A DNA stretch of 5,574 nucleotides from Candidatus Dormiibacterota bacterium (GCA_003135255.1 PLAX01000155.1:1-5574); one strand, 5' to 3'. Counted from the stretch's first letter, positions 1 through 5,162 are shown. The notes: generated by a model from the letters alone, not told the origin. Program-made: numbers and translations.

Positions 1-436
1 AGTTGAGCTCGTGGGCGGCCTCTGAGGTGAACCGGGTGAGACTCGCGATGAGCGCCTCCCGTTCGGCACCGACACGGCCCAGGGCATTGACGGCGACAGT
101 ACCGAAGACGATCACCACGGCGACCGCGATGAACTGGAAGTCGGCGGTGAGCGCTGGCCACTGGCCGGTGACCTCGAGCACGGCCGGCTGGATCATGGCG
201 ACGGCCGCGATGAGCAGGGTCGGCCACGGAGGCAGCAGCCAGATGGCGGCCACCACGCAGAGGAGCATGAGCCCTCCGAAGGTCTCGTCCGGCGGAGTGA
301 CGAACTCGAGGACCGTGATCCCGGCCATCAGCGCGAGGATCACGAGGACCAGCCCGACCACGCGGCGGGCCCCCAGCACCGGGCGGCCCCGGGCGAGGAC
401 GGCGACGAGCGGCGCCGAGTGAGGCGGGTCAGACAC
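1..436 (-). CDS. Sensor histidine kinase, N-terminal part (truncated by window edge)
   Basis: Membrane sensor kinase, probable partner of the response regulator just upstream. The visible 145 residues begin MSDPPHSAPLVAVLARG. Hydrophobic stretches follow at about 26-46, 54-68, 72-87 and 102-120, which would make a compact four-helix membrane sensor with only short external loops. A HisKA H-box opens at the window edge (FTSEAAHELN); H142 is the expected phospho-acceptor. The rest of the dimerisation domain and the ATP-binding HATPase domain lie outside the window. The GTG start at 436 is supported by GGAGG at 443-447 with a 6-base spacer and by an 8-base overlap with the regulator stop, so translation is probably coupled. 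The short loops suggest sensing within or at the membrane (inference). The signal is unknown. The family call is firm; the exact kinase subfamily is not. Confidence 0.85.
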   Translation of the reverse strand, partial: MSDPPHSAPLVAVLARGRPVLGARRVVGLVLVILALMAGITVLEFVTPPDETFGGLMLLCVVAAIWLLPPWPTLLIAAVAMIQPAVLEVTGQWPALTADFQFIAVAVVIVFGTVAVNALGRVGAEREALIASLTRFTSEAAHELN

Positions 437-1103
437 CTGCCGCCTCCAGGCGGTATCCGATACCGCGGACGCTGAGGATGCGCACTCCGGACCCGGCGCG
501 AGACAGCTTGGTGCGCAGCCGGCTCATGTACACGTCGACCAGTCCAGAGTTCGGCATGCTCTCGTAGCTCCAGGCCCGGTCGACGAGATGCTCGTCGGTC
601 ACGACCCGCCCGGCATGCTGGGCGAGCAGCGCCAGCAGGTCAAACTCCTTGCGGGTCAGGGACATCGGCACACCGCTCACCGCCGCCACGCGAGCCATCT
701 CATCGATGACGAGGTCCGAAAGGGTGATGTCGCGCATCCCACTCTCCCGGCGCGAGAGCGCGCGGATCCTGGCCAGCAGCTCAGCGAACGCATAGGGCTT
801 GGTCAGGTAGTCGTCAGCGCCGGAGTCGAGACCCGAGACACGGTCGGGGATCGCGGAGAGGGCGGTGAGCATGATGACCCAGCTGGTGACGCGCATCTCC
901 CGGAGACTGCGGCAGACAGCGAAGCCGTCCGGGCCGTCCGGAAGCATCACGTCCAGGATGACGGCGTCGTAGCCGTTCCCCCGCGCCCGCTCGATGGCAT
1001 CGGTGCCGTTGTGGACGACATCGGTGGGAATGCCGGCCTCGGCGAGACCCCAGCACAGAGTTTCCGCCGCCTCCTTCTCGTCCTCCACGACCAGGACCTT
1101 CAC
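429..1103 (-). CDS. OmpR/PhoB-family two-component response regulator
   Basis: Cytoplasmic DNA-binding response regulator of 224 residues, the usual length for the OmpR/PhoB class. The receiver domain is about residues 1-118: acidic pocket E7-D8, phospho-acceptor D51 in LDVMLPD, switch T80 and conserved K102 in TKPY. The C-terminal winged helix is about 125-220, with SLTRKEFDLLALLA, a recognition-helix region around VDVYMSRLRTKL and the closing hairpin RGIGYRLE. All phosphorylation residues are intact. An open frame continues upstream to about 1331, but that part has no receiver-domain character, and the conserved core VKVLVVEDE begins at the GTG at 1103, which I take as the start. No good Shine-Dalgarno precedes it, and a -10-like GATAAT sits six bases upstream, so the mRNA may be leaderless. 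The kinase gene overlaps its end. Its targets are unknown; it may act on its own promoter or on the divergent exporter (inference). Confidence 0.93.
   Translation of the reverse strand: MKVLVVEDEKEAAETLCWGLAEAGIPTDVVHNGTDAIERARGNGYDAVILDVMLPDGPDGFAVCRSLREMRVTSWVIMLTALSAIPDRVSGLDSGADDYLTKPYAFAELLARIRALSRRESGMRDITLSDLVIDEMARVAAVSGVPMSLTRKEFDLLALLAQHAGRVVTDEHLVDRAWSYESMPNSGLVDVYMSRLRTKLSRAGSGVRILSVRGIGYRLEAAGV
443..447 (-). promoter_or_regulatory. Ribosome binding site of the histidine kinase
   Basis: GGAGG on the minus strand, six bases before the GTG at 436. It lies inside the last codons of the response regulator and is what decides the GTG start of the kinase. Confidence 0.7.
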
Positions 1104-1109
1104 GCGGCG

Positions 1110-1115
1110 ATTATC
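1110..1115 (-). promoter_or_regulatory. Candidate -10 box for a leaderless response-regulator mRNA
   Basis: GATAAT on the minus strand (five of six matches to TATAAT), ending six bases before the GTG at 1103. This spacing would put the transcription start at or next to the G of the start codon, a common actinobacterial arrangement. No convincing -35 box is visible upstream, so the call is tentative. Confidence 0.4.
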
Positions 1116-1124
1116 GACCTGCCC

Positions 1125-1154
1125 CGTCTCGCGGGGAGCATCTCCATCGAGACG
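1125..1154. repeat. Inverted repeat upstream of the response-regulator -10
   Basis: Arms CGTCTCG (1125-1131) and CGAGACG (1148-1154) are perfect over 7 bp with a 16-base spacer. The site lies 10 to 39 bases upstream of the candidate -10 of the response regulator, where an activator or autoregulator could bind. The same stretch also contains a small hairpin, CCCCG-TCTCG-CGGGG (1122-1136). A binding role is inference. Confidence 0.35.
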
Positions 1155-1193
1155 TCGCTCCCCGGTGAGCGACCGGCGACATGCGCCGGTCGC
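1154..1193. repeat. Two overlapping, mutually exclusive stem-loops
   Basis: Stem 1 is GTCGCTC (1154-1160), loop CCCGGT, GAGCGAC (1167-1173). Stem 2 is GCGACCGGCG (1169-1178), loop ACATG, CGCCGGTCGC (1184-1193), with ten perfect base pairs. The two share bases 1169-1173, so only one can form at a time. A 10-bp perfect stem with a 5-base loop is unlikely by chance even at this GC content. It would be an RNA structure if transcribed, or otherwise a DNA cruciform or protein site. Function unknown. Confidence 0.55.
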
Positions 1194-1195
1194 CC

Positions 1196-1250
1196 TGGAG
1201 GGGCGCCGCCCGCTCCTCCCCTCCTCCACCATCCCGAACCGCCCTCGGGA
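1196..1250. repeat. Further stem-loops in the divergent intergenic region
   Basis: GGAGGGG (1197-1203) pairs with CCCCTCC (1218-1224) across 14 bases. TCCCGA (1232-1237) pairs with TCGGGA (1245-1250) across a 7-base loop. They follow directly after the overlapping hairpins at 1154-1193. Each alone could be chance in such GC-rich DNA; the density is what stands out. Confidence 0.35.
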
Positions 1251-1400
1251 CGCGGGGGGCCAGACCGTCGGAGCAGGGCCCTTCCCGAGAGCCTCACGAG
1301 CTGCACCGCGCCCGACCACGGCAGCCAACACCTCTCATCGTCTGTGCGTCCGCGCCGCGGGGCCCTGATGTGTGCGTCCATGCCACAGGCCACCATCCCC

Positions 1401-1428
1401 TTGCGTTTATACGTCGTAGTGGTACTCT
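1401..1428 (+). promoter_or_regulatory. Promoter of the ABC exporter / tetR operon
   Basis: -35 TTGCGT (1401-1406), 16-base spacer, -10 TACTCT (1423-1428, fitting the actinobacterial TANNNT pattern). The expected start of transcription falls at about 1435-1437, on or next to the GTG start codon of the ATPase, which predicts a leaderless or nearly leaderless mRNA. The operator-like inverted repeat covers the spacer, the -10 box and the start site. Confidence 0.55.
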
Positions 1429-1436
1429 ACGACGTA
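1410..1436. promoter_or_regulatory. Probable TetR-family operator over the exporter promoter
   Basis: Perfect inverted repeat: TACGTCGTAG (1410-1419), 7-base spacer TGGTACT, CTACGACGTA (1427-1436). It overlies the -35/-10 spacer, the -10 box and the predicted start site, so a bound dimer would block RNA polymerase. The operon's third gene encodes a TetR-family protein, and such regulators commonly bind dyads at their own promoter; that pairing is inference. A related half-site, CTACATCGTAG, lies 8 bases further on at 1445-1455. Confidence 0.72.
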
Positions 1437-2393
1437 GTGTCCGCCTACATCGTAGACAGCGACCCCGTACTCCGGGTCTCCGGGGTGACCATGGCGTACG
1501 GCGAGAATCAGGTGCTCCGCGGCATCGACCTCGAGGTCGCCGCCGGGCAGATCCTCGGGCTGGTCGGCGCCAACGGCGCCGGCAAGACGACGCTGATCTC
1601 GATCGTCACCGGGCTGCTCCCCTGCGACCGGGGCAGCGTGGCGGTGGCCGGGATCGACGCCCTGGCCCACCCCAAGCGCGCCGCCCGCTACCTCGGGCTG
1701 GCGCCCCAGGAGCTCGGCATCTACCCGACTCTCACGGCGCGGGAAAACCTCTACGACTTCGCCCGGCTCGCGGGCCTCGACAGCCGGGCGGCGCGCACCC
1801 GCACCCTCGAGGTCGCCGAGCTGCTCGGCCTCACCGACCAGCTCGGGCTGCGCGGCGACCAGCTGAGCGGCGGCCAGAAGCGTCGCCTGCACACGGCCAT
1901 GGCCATCCTTCACCGGCCGCAGCTCCTTCTCCTCGACGAGCCCACCGTCGGAGCCGACGTGACCTCGCGCGCCGGCATCCTGAAGATCGTCCGGGCCATG
2001 GCGACCGAGGGCACCGCCGTCCTCTACACCACCCACTACCTCACCGAGCTGGAGCAGCTCGACGCCGAGATCGCCGTGCTCGACGGTGGGGTGATCGCCG
2101 TCCACGGCTCCTGCCGCGAGGTCGTGCAGCGCTGGGGCAGGGCGTCGGTCGTGCTCCGCTTCACCGGCCCCGCACCGGAGCTGGAGGGGTGGACCGCGAA
2201 CGGGTCCCGTCTCACGCCCACCCACCCGGTCACCGACCCCGGGGCCGCGGCTGCCGCTGCCCTGGTCGCCCTGGGCCCCCAGGTCACCCGTCTGGTCGGC
2301 CTCGACGTGGCCCGGCCCAGTCTCGAGTCCGCCTACCTGGCCATCACCGGCCACGTCTTCTCCGAGGAGGCCGGCAGTGATCTCGCGGCGTAG
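1437..2393 (+). CDS. ABC transporter ATP-binding protein (drug/antibiotic exporter type)
   Basis: Nucleotide-binding subunit that powers the membrane permease encoded next; 318 residues, typical of DrrA/CcmA-like exporter ATPases. In order: Walker A GANGAGKT (44-51), Q-loop Q91 in LAPQELGIYPTLTARENL, signature LSGGQ (143-147), Walker B LLLLDEP (163-169) with catalytic E168, and switch H200. The C-terminal extension (about 220-318) ends with PSLESAYLAITGH, a usual closing motif of exporter ATPases. All catalytic residues are present. I chose GTG 1437 because it lies just after a -10 box and leaves a normal N-terminus (MSAYIVDSDPVLRVSGVTMAYG). In-frame ATGs at 1368 and 1380 would place the promoter and operator inside the gene. 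ATG 1491 would cut off the first beta strand of the ATPase fold. First gene of the cassette; its stop overlaps the permease start by 17 bases. Substrate unknown. Confidence 0.93.
   Translation: MSAYIVDSDPVLRVSGVTMAYGENQVLRGIDLEVAAGQILGLVGANGAGKTTLISIVTGLLPCDRGSVAVAGIDALAHPKRAARYLGLAPQELGIYPTLTARENLYDFARLAGLDSRAARTRTLEVAELLGLTDQLGLRGDQLSGGQKRRLHTAMAILHRPQLLLLDEPTVGADVTSRAGILKIVRAMATEGTAVLYTTHYLTELEQLDAEIAVLDGGVIAVHGSCREVVQRWGRASVVLRFTGPAPELEGWTANGSRLTPTHPVTDPGAAAAAALVALGPQVTRLVGLDVARPSLESAYLAITGHVFSEEAGSDLAA
2364..2370 (+). promoter_or_regulatory. Ribosome binding site of the permease
   Basis: GAGGAGG, six bases before the GTG at 2377, inside the 3' end of the ATPase gene. It fixes the overlapping GTG as the permease start and implies coupled translation of the two transporter subunits. 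Confidence 0.75.
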
Positions 2394-3150
2394 CCTCGTG
2401 GTCGCGCGGATCAGCAGGCAGCTGCTGCTGACGGACCCGGCGTCCACCATCATGATGGTCGTCATGCCGCTGATCCTGGCGCCGTTCCTGGCCCCGGCCG
2501 CCAAGGCGCAGCTGCAGCTCGCCGGATACCCGGCGGCAAGCGGCGGCGATCAGATCATCCCCGGTCTGGCAGTGCTCTTCGCGTTCCTCAGCACCCAGCT
2601 GGTCGGCACGCTCTTCTTCCGTGAGCACGCCTGGGGCACGTGGAATCGCCTACGCGCCAGCCCGGCGAGCACCGCGGACATCGTGCTGGGGAAGGTCGCG
2701 CCCCTCTACGTCGCCCAGCTCCTGGAGCTCGGCGTGCTGCTCAGCGCCGGCTGGCTGCTGTTCGGCTACCGCCCGAACGGATCGGTGCTCGCCCTGGCCC
2801 TGGTGGTCGCCACCTTTGCGGCCATGCTCGTGGCATTCGGGGTAATGCTCGTGGCCCTCTTTTCCAGCATGGACATGGCGCTCGTGCTCGGCGGCCTCGG
2901 GGGCATGGTGATGGCGGGCCTCGGTGGTGCGCTGGCACCGGTCTCGTCGCTGCCGTCCTGGGCCCAGGTCGCGGCGCACTTCTCGCCGGCCTACTGGGCG
3001 CTCAACGCGATGCGGTCCATCACCCTCGATCAGGCCGGTCTCGTGGACGTCGCAGGCTCGATCGGCGTGCTGCTCCTCTTCGGCGTGGGCTTCTCCGCGG
3101 TCGTGGCCTGGCGCTTCCGCCCGGCCGCGGTCAAAATCGGCACTACGTGA
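2377..3150 (+). CDS. ABC-2 family transporter permease
   Basis: Membrane subunit of the exporter; 257 residues, the usual size for single-domain ABC-2 permeases. Six hydrophobic segments are visible at about 25-42, 61-80, 107-129, 137-161, 168-188 and 227-245. Between the second and third lies the cytoplasmic stretch WGTWNRLRASPAS (86-98), which matches the ABC-2 pattern of an amphipathic coupling region followed by RLR.(S/T)P. Before the last helix is SPAYWALNAMRSI (203-215), another usual ABC-2 motif. The GTG start is set by a strong ribosome binding site. A homodimer of this protein with two ATPase copies would form the full transporter (family knowledge). It overlaps the ATPase gene by 17 bases and precedes tetR by 28. 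Export of a small hydrophobic or drug-like molecule is plausible, but nothing in the sequence identifies the substrate. Confidence 0.9.
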   Translation: MISRRSLVVARISRQLLLTDPASTIMMVVMPLILAPFLAPAAKAQLQLAGYPAASGGDQIIPGLAVLFAFLSTQLVGTLFFREHAWGTWNRLRASPASTADIVLGKVAPLYVAQLLELGVLLSAGWLLFGYRPNGSVLALALVVATFAAMLVAFGVMLVALFSSMDMALVLGGLGGMVMAGLGGALAPVSSLPSWAQVAAHFSPAYWALNAMRSITLDQAGLVDVAGSIGVLLLFGVGFSAVVAWRFRPAAVKIGTT

Positions 3151-3178
3151 TCTCATCCCCTCCCCGCCCCGACAGGTC

Positions 3179-3817
3179 ATGGACCGTCCCACGCGTCCGG
3201 CCCTGAGTCGCGACTACATCCTGCGAACGGCCCTGGCCCTGATCGATCGGGACGGTGTCGAGGCGCTCTCCATGCGCAAGCTCGGCGCCGAGATGGGGGT
3301 CGACCCGATGGCGATCTACCACTACCTGCCCAGCAAGGCCGTCCTGCTTGACGGGGTGGTGGAGCTCCTGTATTCGGAGGTGAGGCCGCTCGAGCTAGCG
3401 GCCAGCGCGTCCTGGACCGAGGCAGCGGCGGCGGCAATGCGGGCGTTCCGGGCGACGCTGCGGGCTCACCCCCGGGCCGTGGCGATCGTCGGCACCCATC
3501 CCGCGGCGACGCCGGGGATGTTCGACCTCCTCGACAGCGCGCTGGGCCTGCTGATGGACTTAGGGCTGGGCGGCGCCGACGCGCTCGACCTGATGAACTG
3601 TCTGGCGATCTACACCATCGGGCAGGTGCTCGCCGAGGTCGGCGAGCCGGTCGGGGGCGAGGGCACCCCGCCCGAGTCGGTGTACGCCGGGCTCTCTCCC
3701 GAGGCGTACCCGCATCTCTTCGCGGCGTTCGCGGGAGGCTACGACTACCACCCCGACGCGATGTACGAGGCCGGACTCAACGCACTCCTGACCGGCTGGA
3801 CCGCGCGGCGCCGCTGA
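3179..3817 (+). CDS. TetR-family transcriptional repressor, probable regulator of the exporter
   Basis: DNA-binding repressor of 212 residues. The N-terminal helix-turn-helix domain (about 10-60) has ILRTALALIDRDGVEALSMR, then KLGAEMGVDPMAIYHYLPSK with the family's typical Y-H-Y-(L)-x-x-K turn at 47-53, followed by LLDGVVE. The C-terminal half (about 75-205) is helical, with the HPRAVAIVGTHPAATPGMFDL and LDLMNCLAIYTIGQVLAEVG stretches. It resembles the ligand-binding TetR_C domain found in tetracycline-repressor-like proteins (subfamily assignment from memory, moderate confidence). The only in-frame start is ATG 3179; the preceding GACAGG is a weak ribosome binding site, as expected for a low-level repressor in a coupled operon. 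It is probably co-transcribed with the ABC genes and so autoregulated through the dyad at 1410-1436. The inducer is unknown. The next gene downstream runs in the opposite direction. Confidence 0.92.
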   Translation: MDRPTRPALSRDYILRTALALIDRDGVEALSMRKLGAEMGVDPMAIYHYLPSKAVLLDGVVELLYSEVRPLELAASASWTEAAAAAMRAFRATLRAHPRAVAIVGTHPAATPGMFDLLDSALGLLMDLGLGGADALDLMNCLAIYTIGQVLAEVGEPVGGEGTPPESVYAGLSPEAYPHLFAAFAGGYDYHPDAMYEAGLNALLTGWTARRR

Positions 3818-3908
3818 CCGACGATCCTGCCAGCCCACGCAGCGCGGGCCACACGTGAGCTCCATGCAGGGAGCGACCGGTCGGGCGGGCCCCTGTCCGA
3901 TCGGCGAG

Positions 3909-3955
3909 CCGGCCGGCCGCTCTTGGGGAGCGCTGAAGCTGGGTTAGCCGGCCGG
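3909..3955. terminator. Candidate bidirectional terminator / nested hairpin between convergent genes
   Basis: CCGGCCGGC (3909-3917) pairs perfectly with GCCGGCCGG (3947-3955). Inside it is a second hairpin, CGCTC-TTGGG-GAGCG (3918-3932). The structure lies between the ends of tetR (3817, rightward) and the small acidic ORF (3944, leftward) and covers the latter's stop codon. No T-tract follows on either strand, so it is not a canonical intrinsic terminator. Its convergent position is the main support. A weaker hairpin, GCTCC-ATGCAG-GGAGC, lies at 3859-3874. Confidence 0.35.
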
Positions 3956-4084
3956 TTCGCGGTCGGAGGTCGCGCTGTCCGCGATCTTCTCCTCCTCGTT
4001 CTCCTGCTCCTGCTCTTCCCCCTCTTCCTCTTCCTCGACTTCCTCGTCGACCTCTTCGGTCGAGAGCGCGGTCACTTCGGTCAT
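3944..4084 (-). CDS. Small, highly acidic protein of unknown function (46 aa)
   Basis: I do not recognise this gene. The 46-residue product begins MTEVTALSTEEVDEEVEE and ends KIADSATSDREPAG. It has 18 Glu and 3 Asp against one Lys and one Arg, no Cys and no aromatic residue, so it is probably disordered and not membrane-bound. Evidence for a real gene: an ATG start, a purine-rich GAGGA nine bases upstream (4094-4098) and a clean TAA. About 85% of its codons (39 of 46) end in G or C from start to stop, whereas the flanking sequence read in the exact antisense register loses that bias. The opposite strand reads as a Leu/Phe-rich frame through the same tract, which I take as the mirror image of the Glu codons. 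Possible roles, all unsupported: charge-based partner or inhibitor, DNA mimic, or peptide leader. It is divergent from the dehydrogenase gene. No clear promoter is visible. Confidence 0.5.
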   Translation of the reverse strand: MTEVTALSTEEVDEEVEEEEEGEEQEQENEEEKIADSATSDREPAG

Positions 4085-4202
4085 GGCGTCTCTTCCTCTT
4101 CTGCTGAGCCGGCTGGCAACCCGGGTTCGCGGACCAGTGTTGCAGCACCGCTCCGCTTCCCGGGTGATGAGCCGATTAACCGGTGGCGTCGAATCGGTGC
4201 GG

Positions 4203-4231
4203 TTGGACGCCGTGGGACCGGCTGATACGAT
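4203..4231 (+). promoter_or_regulatory. Promoter of the dehydrogenase gene
   Basis: -35 TTGGAC (4203-4208), exact 17-base spacer, -10 TACGAT (4226-4231). Transcription would start at about 4238, giving a leader of roughly 70 bases before the ATG at 4311. Upstream, CCGATT (4172-4177) and AATCGG (4192-4197) form a 6-bp inverted repeat close to the -35 box, a possible regulator site (weak). Confidence 0.6.
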
Positions 4232-4295
4232 CGTCTCGGTCGGGCTAGTCAGCGCGCGGCATCCGCGACGCGACTGGCTCGCAGCGCGGAATCAC

Positions 4296-4303
4296 AGGAG
4301 GGG
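4296..4303 (+). promoter_or_regulatory. Ribosome binding site of the dehydrogenase
   Basis: AGGAGGGG, seven bases before ATG 4311. It decides this ATG over upstream in-frame starts (for example 4083) that would add a tail without dehydrogenase character and run through the promoter. Confidence 0.8.
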
Positions 4304-4310
4304 CTGTGCC

Positions 4311-5162
4311 ATGAGCGCACGGATCGCCATTCTCGGCACGGGACGGATGGGGTCGGCCATCGCACGGTGCCTCGCCGGATTCGAGCCCACACTCTGGAAC
4401 CGGACCCGCTCGCGCGCCGAGCAGGTGGGCGTGGGACGCGTCGCCGCCACCCCGGCCGCCGCGGCCCGCGATGCCGACATCGTCATCCTCAGCCTGACCG
4501 GCGCCGATGCCGTCCGCGCCGCCCTGGGTGGACCGGACGGCGCGCTGACGGCGGCGCACGGGCAGCTCTTCATCGAGATGAGCACGTCGGGGCCCGCAGT
4601 GGTCGAGGAGCTCGCGGCGCAGCTCCACGCCTCCGGATCCGCCCTCATCGACGCGCCCATCATGGGCGCCCCGACGGTGGTGCTCCGGGGCGCGGCGGCG
4701 ATCCTCGCCGGGGGTGCGCCCGACGACATCGCGCAGGCGCGGCCGGTGCTGGAGCTGCTCGGCGAGGTGCGTCACGTCGGTCCGCTGGGGAGCGGCGCCC
4801 GCCTCAAGCTGGTGGCAAACAGCATGCTCGCCGTGGTCACGTCGGCCGCCGCCGAGCTGCAGGTGGCCGGGGAGGCAGCCGGCCTGGACCCTGAAGAGGT
4901 CTTCTGGGTGCTCGCCCGCCTCGCCCCCGCACTCGAGATGCGGCGCGCCGGCTACCTGCAGCGCCGCCACCAGCCGACGCTCTTCGCGGTGCGCGACCTC
5001 CTCAAAGACCTCGACCTGGCACTGGAGCTGTTCGATCAATCAGGGGTGGAGGCGCCCCTGACCTCGCGAGCCCGTACGGTCGTCGCGGAGACCGCCGTGC
5101 AGGTCCCCGATCTCGACATCACGGCCGTGATCACGCGCTACACGCCCCCGCCGGTTCGCTGA
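4311..5162 (+). CDS. NAD(P)-dependent beta-hydroxyacid dehydrogenase family oxidoreductase
   Basis: Cytoplasmic oxidoreductase of 283 residues, normal for the 3-hydroxyisobutyrate / 6-phosphogluconate dehydrogenase-like superfamily. The N-terminal Rossmann domain starts ARIAILGTGRMG, with the dinucleotide loop G9-x-G11-x-x-G14. N30-R31-T32 after the second strand suggests preference for NADPH (R31 can contact the 2'-phosphate; family knowledge). IEMSTSGP (88-95) follows. The substrate-binding motif is DAPIMGAP (114-121) where the family norm is DAPVSGG, so the serine and second glycine are changed. The catalytic lysine motif is kept: GSGARLKLVANSM, with K166 and N170. The all-helical C-terminal dimerisation domain spans about 165-283. 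The altered pocket suggests a substrate other than hydroxyisobutyrate. Imine reductases share the fold and the WNRT feature, but they usually lack the lysine, so I favour a true dehydrogenase or reductase. It has its own promoter and is the first gene of a possible unit with the DedA-like gene 83 bases downstream. Confidence 0.88.
   Translation: MSARIAILGTGRMGSAIARCLAGFEPTLWNRTRSRAEQVGVGRVAATPAAAARDADIVILSLTGADAVRAALGGPDGALTAAHGQLFIEMSTSGPAVVEELAAQLHASGSALIDAPIMGAPTVVLRGAAAILAGGAPDDIAQARPVLELLGEVRHVGPLGSGARLKLVANSMLAVVTSAAAELQVAGEAAGLDPEEVFWVLARLAPALEMRRAGYLQRRHQPTLFAVRDLLKDLDLALELFDQSGVEAPLTSRARTVVAETAVQVPDLDITAVITRYTPPPVR

Larger units (their letters stand above)
1104..1436. other. Divergent intergenic region, stem-loop rich, no credible gene
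   Basis: 333 bases between the response regulator (leftward) and the ABC ATPase (rightward). Open frames cross it in several registers, but their translations are Arg/Pro/Gly-rich and low in complexity, with no recognisable domain, so I call no gene. Positions 1122-1250 hold a cluster of perfect inverted repeats, listed separately. Positions 1251-1400 show no clear motif. The exporter promoter and operator occupy 1401-1436. Confidence 0.6.

Noticed and set aside
3..422. Plus-strand Ser/Thr-rich frame of 139 residues
   Set aside because: It is antisense to the histidine kinase membrane region, has low-complexity composition and no motif.
1104..1331. N-terminal extension of the response regulator
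   Set aside because: The added residues are Arg/Gly/Pro-rich and unlike any receiver domain; the conserved beta-1 strand starts right at GTG 1103.
588..1436. A plus-strand open frame running in register into the ABC ATPase, which would make a 601-residue fusion protein
   Set aside because: The upstream part is antisense to the intact response regulator, has no domain character, and crosses the promoter and operator of the exporter. It is an open frame caused by high GC.
2650..3192. Minus-strand His/Glu/Arg-rich frames across the permease
   Set aside because: They are shadows of the Leu/Ala/Val-rich permease codons, with no start context or domain.
3944..4084. Acidic ORF as a mycofactocin, Pup or graspetide precursor
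   Set aside because: It lacks the C-terminal motifs expected for mycofactocin precursor (a Val-Tyr end) and Pup (Gly-Gly-Gln/Glu). No modifying enzyme such as a radical SAM or ATP-grasp protein lies in the window.
3923..4225. Plus-strand Leu/Phe-rich frame resembling a small membrane protein
   Set aside because: The hydrophobic run is the exact antisense of Glu codons (CTC/TTC opposite GAG/GAA). Outside that run its G/C third-position bias is lost, and its start lacks a ribosome binding site.
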